Shown here: in pieces, positions 48,524-58,168 of the stretch
Layout of the letters: each line of letters begins with the position of its first letter
Numbering within the stretch: position 1 is the stretch's first letter
DNA from: Colwellia sp. 75C3
GTDB lineage: Bacteria > Pseudomonadota > Gammaproteobacteria > Enterobacterales > Alteromonadaceae
Assembly (NCBI RefSeq): GCF_002836255.1
Contig: NZ_PJAU01000057.1
Coordinates: 62,001-126,000 of the forward strand
Direction of reading: 5' to 3'
DNA: 64,000 nt
Program-made: the position numbers and the translations under genes
Notes under the pieces: model-generated
What the model was told of the DNA's origin: nothing
Seen by the model: only the letters and a program-made list of their open reading frames with translations
Databases searched by the model: none

Positions 48524-49242
48524 CAGTGATGTCTCCTTTTATCAATTGGTTCAAACAACGATATTTATGACTATAGGTTTGCGTTAAGTTAAGATCTAAT
48601 GTTTGATGGCTCATATTCAATACCTTTAGTTAGTTGGTTTAATAACTTCCATTGAGGTTCAATACTCAATCCGTAATAGCAGAGTGCTAATTTCTATTAC
48701 GATTAGTTACTCGATTTAAAGTAAATATAATGTATTAGAATGCAGCTTACAAGGTCTTGAATTCCTAGGGTCTTTATTTTTAAAGGGCTGCGCACCATTA
48801 ACGCCTGCGGCGCAGTACTTTGGGATTTGTGAAAAAACTTTAAGTTTTTTTGATTGGTAGCATTTGAGGAATGTTTTTCTTTAAAATTGTTGTCGCTAAG
48901 TTAAGTTGCCCATAATTACCTAGGCTTTGAACGGATGATTATTTAGGCTTACATTATCTAGTGATTTTTAGGTTAGCATTTGCGTAACTAATGGCAGCAG
49001 ATCCGACACATTGCAGATGTTAGGAATTTGGTGAGACTTACGACAACTGCTAAACAATTGCGGACATTAAGCCTTTGCAAATTCAGTAGCATATTTAGGG
49101 CAATATTAGGTAAGATTTTCTGATCATTTGTGGGGCTGGTTTAAGCTTGTAGCTGCCTGTGGTGTTTCATCTCAGAACGCCAACTGATGAATAAGACAGT
49201 CCTTGTGTAGCAGACTGTCTTTATAACCTGATTAATATGATC
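48524..49242. other. gene-free region inside putative integrated element
   Basis: 719 bp without a convincing ORF on either strand. A GC-rich island at 48786-48820 stands out: CTGCGC (48788) and GCGCAG (48810) form a hairpin around CCTGCGG. The rest is AT-rich. It may be eroded element DNA or hold the integrase operator; nothing firmer is seen. Confidence 0.5.
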
Positions 49243-50058
49243 TTACTTTGAAAGCTCTACTGCTGTATCAACAAATATTCCTTGGATATCTTTAGCTTCT
49301 CTTTCTGTTTGACCACCGTGCTTTAGAAACGCAGCAATAATCCTTTGCGTTTTTTCTTCTTTAGCGCGTTCAAGAAAATATCGCAACTCTAGTTCACTAC
49401 CCACGTCTTCATCTTTAATAGAAGCAGCAATGATTTCCTTATACATTACGATATCACGAACTTCCCATGCACTTACTAACGACAATAACTGTTCAATATA
49501 AGCGTCTAACTCTACTTTAGGCACAAACTGAGTAATGATGTTTAACGCCTCCGCTTGCTGAGCAGTGAAGTCTGCACCAGTTAGTAATGCTTGCAGTGCT
49601 TTACCTTTACCAAGGCGGCGTGCAAACTGAACAGCACCTTGACCTCCCGTTGGAATATTGATGTACAACTCTGGCTGAGCAAAAGCCGAATTTTCAGTAC
49701 CGTAGGCTAGATCACATGCCATAACAAATTCATTGCCACCACCGCGTGCTACGCCATCGACTATTGCAATTGAAAGTTGTTTCATTGCTTTTATATTGCC
49801 AATCATATGGTTAAATTCAATTGAAGCTGCTTGCCCTCCTTGACTACCATTAATTACATTTAAATCCAAATGAGCAATAAAAAATGTATCATGAAATGAT
49901 TTAAAAATAACGACTTTAGTTTCCCTGTCATCTTTTAGTGATAATACAAAAGCGTTAATCTCATTGATTAAATCTATAGTTAAAATATTCACAGGAGGGT
50001 TTTTAATTAATATGGTAGCTACGCCAGCTTCTTTAGATATCATTAATTTAGTCATCAT
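49243..50058 (-). CDS. enoyl-CoA hydratase/isomerase (crotonase) family protein
   Basis: 271 residues of crotonase fold. It has NPPVNILTIDLINEINAF, the oxyanion-hole stretch FFIAHLDLNVI, and DGVARGGGNEFVMACDLAYG with a Glu at the first catalytic position, then QPELYINIPTGGQGAVQFARRLG. CoA-thioester substrate unknown. It is transcribed divergently from a LysR gene 141 bp away, which probably controls it. Two ATGs six bases or less from AGGAAATA are possible starts. Confidence 0.88.
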   Translation of the reverse strand: MMTKLMISKEAGVATILIKNPPVNILTIDLINEINAFVLSLKDDRETKVVIFKSFHDTFFIAHLDLNVINGSQGGQAASIEFNHMIGNIKAMKQLSIAIVDGVARGGGNEFVMACDLAYGTENSAFAQPELYINIPTGGQGAVQFARRLGKGKALQALLTGADFTAQQAEALNIITQFVPKVELDAYIEQLLSLVSAWEVRDIVMYKEIIAASIKDEDVGSELELRYFLERAKEEKTQRIIAAFLKHGGQTEREAKDIQGIFVDTAVELSK

Positions 50059-50199
50059 TATTTCCTATTCAGTTAGATAGTAGAATGACACTATTTGTGT
50101 CACTTCGAATTCATGTAGCTACTTTAAAACTATATTAAGACTCAATAAACAGACTAATTTGAACTATAATGATTCCAAAAAGGCACCAATGGAGTCGTT

Positions 50200-51150
50200 A
50201 TGGATCTCGCAAGCCGATTATTACTATTATTAGAAGTTGCTGAATTAGGCAGTTTTGCAAAAGTTTCCGAGCACAGGAACGTCAATAGATCTGCTATATC
50301 GAAACAAATAAGCAAGCTTGAAGAAGAGCTTGGCATTCACCTATTGAATAGAACAACGCGTTCATTGTCATTAACTGCGGCAGGGAAGGAAATGACTAAT
50401 CAGGCAAAGCATTTAAGAGAATTGCTCAATAACTCAAAACGCCTTGCACAGAATTACCATAATGAACCACGAGGCGAACTTAAAATATCTAGCTCAACGT
50501 TATTTGGTCGTCAATACGTCCAACAAGCTATTCTTAAGTTTCAACAACTGTATCCTGATATCCGTATTGAATTATTATTAGAAGACCGTGTAGTGGACAT
50601 TGTAGGAGAAGGCTTTGATATTGGGTTTCGTATCGGTGAGCCTAAAGCGTCAAATTTAATTTCTAAACAAATAGCGAGGAATAGGTTATTAATTGTTGCC
50701 GCACCGAGCTTTATTGAAAAATATGGCTTGCCAACTACTGTGCCAAAGTTAGAAGCCTTACCAGCGGTTGTGTATTCAACTCAAGGGTTGATAATTGATA
50801 AAATAAAATACCAAGATATTAACAGGGAAGAAGCTTTTATCCAGCTCAATATCGCTTACAAAGTAAATGAAGTTGAGATGCTAATTAATACTGCATTGGC
50901 AGGAAACATGCTAACGGTTACAACAGCTCAGATGATCGAAAATGAAATTTTGGAAGGCAAGCTTACTCCTATAATGACCCATATCGACTTAACTGATTAT
51001 GGGACGTTTTACGCCGTATATCCACATCGTGATTCACCATTAAAAACTAGGCTTTTCATGGATGTATTAAAGGACATTGTTGGTGATAAAACACCTATTT
51101 GGGAGTCACGTATTCCTGGATTTGAAAAGATGTATGGTAACTCAAAATAA
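50200..51150 (+). CDS. LysR-family transcriptional regulator
   Basis: 316 residues. The N-terminal winged HTH is LLLLLEVAELGSFAKVSEHRNVNRSAISKQISKLEEELGIHLLNRTTR, shown here only by position (about 7-55), followed by a periplasmic-binding-like effector domain (about 90-300). It is divergent from the crotonase gene, the standard arrangement for a LysR regulator and its target. Effector unknown. Confidence 0.92.
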   Translation: MDLASRLLLLLEVAELGSFAKVSEHRNVNRSAISKQISKLEEELGIHLLNRTTRSLSLTAAGKEMTNQAKHLRELLNNSKRLAQNYHNEPRGELKISSSTLFGRQYVQQAILKFQQLYPDIRIELLLEDRVVDIVGEGFDIGFRIGEPKASNLISKQIARNRLLIVAAPSFIEKYGLPTTVPKLEALPAVVYSTQGLIIDKIKYQDINREEAFIQLNIAYKVNEVEMLINTALAGNMLTVTTAQMIENEILEGKLTPIMTHIDLTDYGTFYAVYPHRDSPLKTRLFMDVLKDIVGDKTPIWESRIPGFEKMYGNSK

Positions 51151-51737
51151 AGCAGACCTGTTTGTAATAATCTCTAGTGTTTTCTTTGCGACAGTACTTA
51201 GCATTACCAAATCTGTTATAGATGTTTCCTTCTAACGGTAAGTTAATCTTAAGAGCAAGCAGGCGCTAACCTCTTTTTAGCTCATTTTTGAAGTCATGCG
51301 AATGCGACTTCCTGACTGGCAGCAATGGTGGGATTTTTGCCAGTCAGGCCATTCGACTCATTGGAAAAATTTATGGTCAAACAATACATATTTATATCTG
51401 TGGGGAACGTCCGCTAACGTATCAAAGTGATCATTAGAGTAGGTGATTTTGACCTATAAAATAGGTCTTCAATGTGGAAAGTGATAGTTAGTTTCTATCT
51501 CACTGTGGGGTACATAGCGCCATAGATTTTTAACTTTAATCTCCCCTTATGCATCCCCCAATTGGCTGTCATTTACTTATATTATTAGCGACTGGGAAGA
51601 TAATTGTTAGGTAAAAGCCTAAATGTTGGTGGTCAGTTTAACTTAGTCACTACATATATCTTTATGGTAGGTTGACCAAAATATTGATAAGGCTCTAACC
51701 TGATTATAAATTAGGTTAACTTGAATAGTAATGCTTG
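51151..51737. other. intergenic region with hairpins, no gene seen
   Basis: Holds an inverted repeat at 51299-51356 (CGAATG..CTGACTGGC / GCCAGTCAG..CATTCG), a small hairpin GACCTATAAAATAGGTC (51451-51467) and GTGATAG/CTATCTCAC (51481-51507). The first could terminate the LysR gene. No ORF or known RNA was recognised. Confidence 0.5.
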
Positions 51738-51753
51738 TTGACAACGTTATCAG
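51738..51753 (+). promoter_or_regulatory. LacI-type operator upstream of first sulfatase
   Basis: TTGACAACGTTATCAG differs by two bases from the 16-mer found upstream of the TonB receptor and GH5-like genes and fits the LacI/CcpA-type pattern WTGNNARCGNWWWCAW except for the last base. It ends 45 bp before the sulfatase ATG, as expected for a repressor site over the promoter. Confidence 0.68.
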
Positions 51754-51797
51754 CTTGTTGCAATATGTTTGTAGTCAAAGTTAACAGTTGGAATAAT

Positions 51798-53237
51798 ATG
51801 AAAGTACAAATTAAGAGCATAACTCAATGGAGTGGGGTGCTTTTACTGAGCTTTGCCTCATGTTATGTCAATGCAAATAAGCTCATTAAGCCGAATATAC
51901 TTTTTATTGCGGTTGATGATTTAAAGCCGCTTATTCGTGATTATGGAACAGCTAAAGTTCTTACACCCAATATTGATAAATTGGCGAGCCAAAGTACTGT
52001 CTTTACCAGTGCTTATTCTCAATATCCGGTATGCGGGCCTTCTCGCATGAGCATTCTTACAGGGTTGCGACCAGAATCAAATGGCATTATGAATTTGAAA
52101 GATAAGATTCGTGATGTTAACCCAAGCGTTATAACATTACCTCAGTTTTTTAAAAATAAGGGTTATGAAACAGCGGCAGCAGGGAAGATTTTCGATCCAA
52201 GGAACACGACGAGTCGCAGCAAAGAAGAAGTTTTATCTTGGTCAATTCCCTATCAAAGGCCTACACACGGACTAAAGGGTAAAACCCGTTTAGCGGTTGA
52301 GTCTATTGATGCCCCTGATGAAAAATTTGTCGATGGCGGTATTCTTAAACGTGGTAAAAAATTACTTAAAAAAATGGCAAATAAAAACAAACCTTTCTTT
52401 TTAGCTGTTGGTTTTAAGAAGCCTCACTTACCATTTGTAGCACCAAAAAAATATTATGATTTATATAACAGAGAAAGTTTTGATTTAGCAAGTTACCAAA
52501 GTGCTCCAGAAGATGCTAATACAACTTATTTATTTCATAAAAACCAAGAATTGAGAGGGTATAAACCAACGCCTATTAAGGGTGAAGAGATAAAGCATTA
52601 TCCAAAAGGTAAACTATCTTCTGCCCACCAAAAAGAGTTATTACATGGCTATTTTGCCTCGGTAAGCTTTATTGATAGCCTTGTTGGTGAATTACTCGAA
52701 GAGCTTGAAAAAACAGGAAAATCTGAAAATACGATAATTGTTTTTTGGGGGGATCACGGTTTTCATTTAGGTGACCATGGCTTATGGGGCAAGCATACTA
52801 CTATGGAGCAGGCTAACCATGTTCCATTAATTATTAAAATCCCAGGTAGTAAAGCTAATCGTTACACTAAGCCTGTTGAATTACTTGATGTTTTTCCTTC
52901 ACTAAGCGAAGCCGCAGGACTTTCAATACCCAATAACTTGCAAGGAAAAAGCTTAGTTTCTCTTGTAACAGGAAAGCTGAAATCAATTAATAAAGTCGCT
53001 ATTAGCCAGTACAAGCGAAAAGGAGCGTATGGCTATTCAATGCGTACAGAGCAATATCGATATACCCAGTGGGTTACACCAAGTGGTAAAGTTGTTTATC
53101 GTGATTTGTATGATCTTATTAACGACCCCCTAGAAACCAAAAATATCATCAATACACCAGAAGGAAAATTGTTAGAGGTTGGGTTGAACAAGCAACTTCA
53201 TACCAACAGTGCAGGTTTAAAAAGATTGAAATTATAG
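51798..53237 (+). CDS. secreted type I sulfatase (iduronate-2-sulfatase-like)
   Basis: 479 residues. A signal peptide covers about 1-28 (ending VNANK). Metal-site Asp-Asp lies in LFIAVDDLKP, and Cys79 in VCGPSRMSILTG is the residue converted to formylglycine; further metal and substrate motifs are KKPHLPF and WGDHGFHLGDHGLWGKHT. It removes sulfate esters from a polysaccharide or its oligomers in the periplasm. ATG 51798 is chosen over an upstream TTG (51735), because the operator at 51738 would otherwise be coding and the signal peptide begins here. Maturation needs an FGE or anSME enzyme that is not in the window. Confidence 0.92.
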   Translation: MKVQIKSITQWSGVLLLSFASCYVNANKLIKPNILFIAVDDLKPLIRDYGTAKVLTPNIDKLASQSTVFTSAYSQYPVCGPSRMSILTGLRPESNGIMNLKDKIRDVNPSVITLPQFFKNKGYETAAAGKIFDPRNTTSRSKEEVLSWSIPYQRPTHGLKGKTRLAVESIDAPDEKFVDGGILKRGKKLLKKMANKNKPFFLAVGFKKPHLPFVAPKKYYDLYNRESFDLASYQSAPEDANTTYLFHKNQELRGYKPTPIKGEEIKHYPKGKLSSAHQKELLHGYFASVSFIDSLVGELLEELEKTGKSENTIIVFWGDHGFHLGDHGLWGKHTTMEQANHVPLIIKIPGSKANRYTKPVELLDVFPSLSEAAGLSIPNNLQGKSLVSLVTGKLKSINKVAISQYKRKGAYGYSMRTEQYRYTQWVTPSGKVVYRDLYDLINDPLETKNIINTPEGKLLEVGLNKQLHTNSAGLKRLKL

Positions 53238-53263
53238 GGACTGGAATAAATTAGCGTGAAGAT

Positions 53264-53304
53264 AAAAAGCCATTATCTATTTTATAGATAATGGCTTTTA
53301 TTTG
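53264..53304 (+). terminator. sulfatase terminator
   Basis: AAAAGCCATTATCTA / TAGATAATGGCTTTT stem with T-rich end just after the sulfatase stop. Confidence 0.82.
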
Positions 53305-53654
53305 TTTCAATTACATATTATAGATAATTGATTTGATAACGATATTTTAAGTGTTAACTTCACGTTGACTTATTTATAGCTCTCTATTGATGTGATAACT
53401 GATTAATGAGCTAGCTCTAGGCCGAAATATAGTTAATGTGTTCGAGGTGTAAACGCTCAGTTTAAACGTCACCTTCATTAATCCTATCAGAGAAACCCCT
53501 TAATTAAGTGCTTGTTATCAGGTCTTTATGTTTTCTGTGTAGGTTTTTGTCTGCTGTTTAATTGACATTGTTTTCATTGTTTTTATATCTAATATTTAAT
53601 CATAAAAATATTTTTATGATTATTGTAAATGTAATTAAAGTGTATTAAATTGTA
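53305..53654. other. intergenic region upstream of TonB receptor
   Basis: No ORF of note. A weak, half-matching operator (TTGATAACGATATTTT at 53333-53348) shares the core of the LacI-type site but lacks the right arm. The rest is AT-rich promoter-like DNA. Confidence 0.45.
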
Positions 53655-53670
53655 TTGACAACGATATCAA
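53655..53670 (+). promoter_or_regulatory. LacI-type operator upstream of TonB receptor
   Basis: TTGACAACGATATCAA, a full match to WTGNNARCGNWWWCAW and identical to the site before the GH5-like gene on the other strand. It lies 91 bp before the receptor ATG, the same distance (95 bp) as at the GH5-like gene. Confidence 0.78.
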
Positions 53671-53761
53671 CTGGTGTATTGTTAAGCTATCTAATAATAA
53701 AAATAATATTGCACAAAGTAATTATTATGAATATAACTATGTCACTAAGAGAAAGGGTTTA

Positions 53762-56512
53762 ATGATGAAACGAACTTTTAATAAAACACTACTAAGTGTA
53801 AGTATTCTCGCTATTCTTAGCGGAGCCACTATCGTTCAAGCGGCTGAAACTAGCACAACAGCTGAAGTTGAAAAGAAAGCGAGTGCTAAAAATGCTAAAA
53901 ATAAAGATGACAAAGGAATTGAAGTCATTGAAGTTGTCGGTACCCGTGGCAGCTTAAAACGTTCTATGAATGCAAAACGTTTTTCTGATCAAGTAATGGA
54001 TGGTGTTTCTGCTGAAGATATCGGTAAGCTACCTGATAATAATATTGCCGAAGCACTTTCTCGAGTTGTTGGTGTATCAATGTCTCGTGCTGATGGTGAA
54101 GGTGAGTTTGTCAGTATTCGTGGTATGGCGCCAGGGCTAAGCCAAGTGACTTTAAATGGTCAATCAATGGCGAATAGTAACAGTAAATCTATTACCAGTA
54201 ATGGTGCATCAAGTCGTAGTTTTAATCTAAATAACATAGCCAGTGAAATGGTTGCCGGAATAGAAGTCTTTAAAAGCCCAATTGCAAGTATGGTGGAAGG
54301 CTCTGTTGGTGGTACGGTTAATTTGAAAAGCCGTAGCCCTATTGATGCCGGTAATAAAGCAACCATCACAGCTCGTGCTGATTATAATGAAAATGCCGAT
54401 GCGGCAGGTGGCGGCTTAAATTTATTCTTAAATAGCGTCAATGATGCTGAAACTTTTGGTACTTCTGTTGCTATAAGTTATTTTGACAGAACTACGCAAC
54501 GTAATAGTTTTGAAAGTCGCGGTTGGGCGCTGCAAAAAAAAGCGCCTTATGTAAACGAATATAACGAAGATGGTACGCTAAATAAAGCTGGTGTTAGTGA
54601 TACACCTGTCTATCGTATTGAAGATATTCGTGCCAACTTTAGACACGATGAGCGAGAACGTATCAATGTTAATGCTAAAGCACAATGGCTAATTTCAGAT
54701 GAGTTAGATTTTAGTGTTGATGCGCTTTATAGCCGTCAGCAACGTAATTTTATTTCAACCAACTGGGATGTTGATTTTAGAGATAATGATAAACTGATTG
54801 TTGACATGGACAGTATTGTAATTGATGGCGAAAATGTTGTATCACAAATTGCCAGCGCCAATGACAAGGCAGGTAAAAACTATAATCATGAACAAACAGG
54901 TTTTGATCGTGCTTATGATGATGAAACCATTGCGGTAAACTTTACACTTGATTACATGCTAAATGACAATTGGACCATAACACCTAAAATTGGCTATAGC
55001 CAAGCGACAGGTTTACGTGATGATATTAACCCTTTATTCAGTACCAAAGTTCAAAATTTAGGATACAGTTTACCTAATGGTAGTTACATGCCAGAAATTA
55101 TTTACCCAACTGACCCTGATGAATTAGCGGCAATGAACCCTGAAAATCTTCAACTCGATGTGATGAACTATAAAAGTTTTGAAGTAGAAGATCAGCAAGG
55201 TTACGCACAATTAGATTTATCTACTGATTTAGACAATGAATATATCAGCTCAATTGAATTTGGTGCTCGTTATAATGAAATTCAAAAAACTAACCAAGTA
55301 TTTCAAGATAAAATTCAAGCTGATATTTTAGAGGCAAATGGTGGCACACAAATTATTTTATCGGATTATTCAAATTATACAGTAACGGATGGCATGTTAG
55401 ACAACGCGCCTGTAGATGCTTGGTATGTGCCTGACTTTGACAAAATCGATCAAGAGTTTGGCCACCTTGTTGAAAAGCTGGAAGTCCAAAGAGAAAATTA
55501 TGAAATAACTGAAAGTGTCACTGCTGCTTATGTTCAAGCCAATATTGATACAGAATTCTTGACTATTCCTGTACGCGGTAATCTTGGGGTTAGGTATGTA
55601 GACACAAAGATAGAGTCAACCGCTTATAAATTCTTAGCAGGTGAAGATCCAGCTTTAACTGAATCAGACAAAGATTATCAAGATGTACTGCCAAGTATTA
55701 ATTTAGCCTTTAACCTTAAAGATGACTTAATTTTACGTACTGCTGCCGCTAAAGTAATGGCGCGCCCTAACCATGCTGACATTGCACCAGTATTTCGAGA
55801 AATACGATCATGGGATGCAGAGGATGGCGGTAAGTATATCATCGGAAATCCAGACTTAGACCCGTACCGTGCAAATCAGTTTGATTTAAGTGCTGAATGG
55901 TATTTTGACAGTGAAGGTTTACTTTCTACAGGTATCTTTTATAAAGACATAGAATCCTTCATTACCACTAGAACTGAATCAACAACATTGCCAGGTATTG
56001 GTGATGATACACCATATGAAGTCACTCAACCTATTAATGGTGAAGGTGGTGTTGTACAAGGTTTTGAAGTTAGCTTTCAACAAGCTTTCTATATGTTACC
56101 AGAGCCGTTTGATGGCTTAGGTACCGCAATAAACTATACCTATAATGACAGCCAAACGGAATTGATTAACAACGTTACCGGTGAGTTTATGAGCTTACCT
56201 GGCTTATCACAAGATACAGCTAACTTTATGGTTTATTATGAAAAATATGGCTTTAGTACTCGTTTGGCATGGAACTATCGTAGCGAATACTTTAATCAGT
56301 TCTCTTGGTCTGAAGAGGCGCTGTATATAGAAGCTTATGATCAGTTAGATTTCCAATTGGGTTATGACTTTACTAAGAAAATGTCTATTAACTTTGAAGC
56401 GAAAAACATTACTGATGAGCAAGTATATGAGTATGTTGGTAACCCGTCTCGTGCTTATGCGGTTCGTGATAACGGCAGAACATTTAGCTTAAGCTTTAAG
56501 TATGCACTATAA
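53762..56512 (+). CDS. TonB-dependent outer membrane receptor
   Basis: 916 residues. The signal peptide covers about 1-28 (IVQAAETS). A charged linker precedes the TonB box and plug start (IEVIEVVGTRGSLKRSMNAKR), then the plug with DIGKLPDNNIAEALSRVVGVSMSR and FVSIRGMAPGLSQVTLNGQ, and a long beta-barrel ending GRTFSLSFKYAL. It resembles the Caulobacter/Alteromonadales oligosaccharide receptors (plug GMAPGLSQV). It would import the oligosaccharides released by the locus. SD AGAAAGGG precedes two possible ATGs (53762, 53765). Operator upstream. Confidence 0.93.
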   Translation: MMKRTFNKTLLSVSILAILSGATIVQAAETSTTAEVEKKASAKNAKNKDDKGIEVIEVVGTRGSLKRSMNAKRFSDQVMDGVSAEDIGKLPDNNIAEALSRVVGVSMSRADGEGEFVSIRGMAPGLSQVTLNGQSMANSNSKSITSNGASSRSFNLNNIASEMVAGIEVFKSPIASMVEGSVGGTVNLKSRSPIDAGNKATITARADYNENADAAGGGLNLFLNSVNDAETFGTSVAISYFDRTTQRNSFESRGWALQKKAPYVNEYNEDGTLNKAGVSDTPVYRIEDIRANFRHDERERINVNAKAQWLISDELDFSVDALYSRQQRNFISTNWDVDFRDNDKLIVDMDSIVIDGENVVSQIASANDKAGKNYNHEQTGFDRAYDDETIAVNFTLDYMLNDNWTITPKIGYSQATGLRDDINPLFSTKVQNLGYSLPNGSYMPEIIYPTDPDELAAMNPENLQLDVMNYKSFEVEDQQGYAQLDLSTDLDNEYISSIEFGARYNEIQKTNQVFQDKIQADILEANGGTQIILSDYSNYTVTDGMLDNAPVDAWYVPDFDKIDQEFGHLVEKLEVQRENYEITESVTAAYVQANIDTEFLTIPVRGNLGVRYVDTKIESTAYKFLAGEDPALTESDKDYQDVLPSINLAFNLKDDLILRTAAAKVMARPNHADIAPVFREIRSWDAEDGGKYIIGNPDLDPYRANQFDLSAEWYFDSEGLLSTGIFYKDIESFITTRTESTTLPGIGDDTPYEVTQPINGEGGVVQGFEVSFQQAFYMLPEPFDGLGTAINYTYNDSQTELINNVTGEFMSLPGLSQDTANFMVYYEKYGFSTRLAWNYRSEYFNQFSWSEEALYIEAYDQLDFQLGYDFTKKMSINFEAKNITDEQVYEYVGNPSRAYAVRDNGRTFSLSFKYAL

Positions 56513-56548
56513 GCTCTGATTTTAAGTCATATTGACGTGAATCAGCAT

Positions 56549-56580
56549 AAAGGCTCTTCTTATGTAATAAGAGCCTTTTA
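56549..56580 (+). terminator. TonB receptor terminator
   Basis: AAAGGCTCTT / AAGAGCCTTT hairpin with T-run between the receptor and the EF-hand gene. Confidence 0.84.
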
Positions 56581-56605
56581 AAACTAGAATTTTAGGAGAA
56601 TAGTG

Positions 56606-56878
56606 ATGAATAAACTAAATTTAATTCCCTTTGCTTTGTTGTTAGTCGTTAGCTTTAACAGTCAAGCAGGTAAACAAGAATATTTTAATAAAATAGATAT
56701 TGATCAAAACCAGGTGTTAGATAAAGCTGAATTTAGCAAACATATGAAGAAATACTTTGCTAAACAATCTATTACGGATGAATCGATACAAAAGAAAAAA
56801 GTTAATAACGGCTTTAAACGTAAAGATAGTAACAGTGATGGTCAACTAAATTTTGATGAATTTTCAAGTCAAAAATAA
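56606..56878 (+). CDS. small secreted EF-hand protein
   Basis: 90 residues with a signal peptide (about 1-22, ending NSQAG) and two EF-hand loops, DIDQNQVLDKAEF and DSNSDGQLNFDEF. Both have Asp/Asn at positions 1, 3 and 5 and Glu at 12, so they should bind Ca2+. TAGGAGA lies 6 bases before the ATG at 56606. It follows the TonB receptor after a terminator. Small EF-hand proteins recur beside such receptors; a role in Ca-bridged sulfated glycans is only a guess. Confidence 0.82.
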   Translation: MNKLNLIPFALLLVVSFNSQAGKQEYFNKIDIDQNQVLDKAEFSKHMKKYFAKQSITDESIQKKKVNNGFKRKDSNSDGQLNFDEFSSQK

Positions 56879-56921
56879 TATTATTTTGTCCCGTCCTAAA
56901 GTAAGGTGGCGGTTTTAATCG

Positions 56922-56953
56922 AAGGCCAGTAGCTTTGCTCCTGGCCTTTTTTG
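56922..56953 (+). terminator. terminator after EF-hand gene
   Basis: AAGGCCAG, loop TAGCTTTGCTC, CTGGCCTTTTTT: intrinsic terminator shape. Confidence 0.78.
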
Positions 56954-57117
56954 TGCTCTTGGATTGGTCGTTTTATAGGGAAACTACCAATACGGCCTAA
57001 TTTTATTGTTTTTTTAGCCTGAAATGTGCTTTCAATAGTAAACCTATGACATGGTCTAATTGATACTCCTACCCAGTTAAGACATAATTGACTTAACTGG
57101 GTATACAAATTAAAAAC

Positions 57118-57383
57118 CGTAAAACATATTCAAAAGAATTCAAATTAGATGTAACTGTACTCGTTAGAAAGCATAAAACGCTATAGCAGAAGCCACTAGA
57201 AATTTAGATGTTAGTGCTTAAGTGCTTGGTCGAAGGATAAAATAAGCTAAAAATAATGATGGCCATGCTTTTAGAGGAAGTGGATAGCTAACACCAGAGC
57301 AAGATGAAATCCGTAAACTTAAAGCTCAAGTAAAGCGCCTAGAAATGGACATTGAGATATTAAAAAATCAGCCTACCTTATGA
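57118..57383 (+). pseudogene. IS3-type transposase orfA remnant
   Basis: Spread over two frames: RKTYSKEFKLDVTVLVRKHK, then ATRNLDVSA, and after several stops LTPEQDEIRKLKAQVKRLEMD followed by IEILKN. This is the IS3 orfA pattern: HTH plus leucine zipper ending EILKK. At least one frameshift near 57180 and three stop codons. Confidence 0.82.
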
Positions 57384-57514
57384 CTCAGCCCCCATCAAAA
57401 TAGGAACACGAGAATTATCCTAAACTTTATTTTAATCTGGAAAGTACTCGTTTACCTTTTGGCGATTTTATATCAATTAAAAAATATGACTAAGGAGGAT
57501 CAGCGGACCCTATA

Positions 57515-57800
57515 TTGGCGCTAGTAATCGATCTTTACTCTCGTAAAATTGTCGGTTGGTGCATGGGAGCAAGAATTAAAGCTCAGCTTGTGATGCGCTG
57601 ACAATGGCAATGTGGCAACGGAAACCCAAGGCTGGATTGATAGTTCATTCAGGTCAAAGTGTTCAATATGCGAGTATTTAGGTTACATAGCTTTGTTGGT
57701 AATATGAGTAAGAAAGGTTACTGCTGGGATAATGCGGTAGCTGAGAGCTTCTTTGGTACCCTAAAATTAGGGTTACAGAGTCTAAATTGCCTATTGCATA
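57515..57800 (+). pseudogene. IS3-type transposase orfB (DDE) remnant
   Basis: Fragments in different frames: [15 protein letters not shown] (57521), [22 protein letters not shown] (HSDRGSQY in intact elements, so the catalytic Asp is lost) and [21 protein letters not shown] with GTLK. Stops and frameshifts throughout; the start of orfB is missing. Confidence 0.82.
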
Positions 57801-57830
57801 ATACGAATGTTTAGCTGTTCTTTACCAAAG

Positions 57831-58108
57831 CTAATAATGAATAGTTGAATATCAATGTGTGCTTTTAATAAGGTTAGTATTGTTAGCATTACTATTTTAT
57901 AAATAAACAATAACGACCAGTATATAAATTACTTATGGTTCAATAACCTTCAGTACTCTATTAACATTTCCTTAGTACTACTATCTCAATACATCTATAT
58001 ACGGTGACTCTGATTAACCCTTCTAATTTTATCGTTATTTGTTTTAGTCATGTTAACCATCACTTAAACAAATAATCATAAAGGCTATTAAATGACTTTT
58101 TATATATA
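57831..58108. other. AT-rich region between IS remnant and GH5-like gene
   Basis: No ORF or structured RNA recognised; probably eroded element DNA plus the 3' flank of the GH5-like gene. Confidence 0.45.
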
Positions 58109-58146
58109 AATAAGTGCCTATTAACATAAGTTAATAGGCACTTATT
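58109..58146 (-). terminator. perfect 17-bp-stem hairpin after GH5-like gene
   Basis: AATAAGTGCCTATTAAC, loop ATAA, GTTAATAGGCACTTATT: a perfect stem 22 bp beyond the stop of the minus-strand gene; T-rich flanks on both strands. Confidence 0.85.
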
Positions 58147-58168
58147 TATTAACGTTTACTTACTAAGC

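Larger units (their letters stand above)
57071..57830 (+). mobile_element. decayed IS3-family insertion sequence
   Basis: Begins with an inverted repeat (ACCCAGTTAAG 57071, CTTAACTGGGT 57092) that could be two back-to-back IS ends, then remnants of orfA and orfB described separately. Multiple in-frame stops and frameshifts show it is dead. It interrupts the polysaccharide locus between the EF-hand gene and the GH5-like gene. The right end cannot be fixed by eye. Confidence 0.8.

Noticed and set aside
48786-48820. GC-rich hairpin that might be an integron attC site or small RNA.
   Set aside because: It lacks the attC core pattern at the right places and no cassette ORF flanks it; kept only as a note on the gene-free region.
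51493-51507. TCTATCTCAC matches the tRNA-Ser 3' end and could be an attR site of the integrase element.
   Set aside because: Only 10 identical bases, and the stretch is one arm of a local hairpin (GTGATAG/CTATCTCAC), so the match is better explained by that structure or chance.
51735-51797. Longer N-terminus for the first sulfatase from a TTG at 51735.
   Set aside because: It would place the LacI-type operator inside the gene and add a non-signal-like stretch before a good signal peptide at 51798.
56896-57108. A 70-codon minus-strand frame across the inverted repeat before the IS remnant.
   Set aside because: It runs through a terminator hairpin and an inverted repeat, has no good ribosome site and no recognisable protein features.
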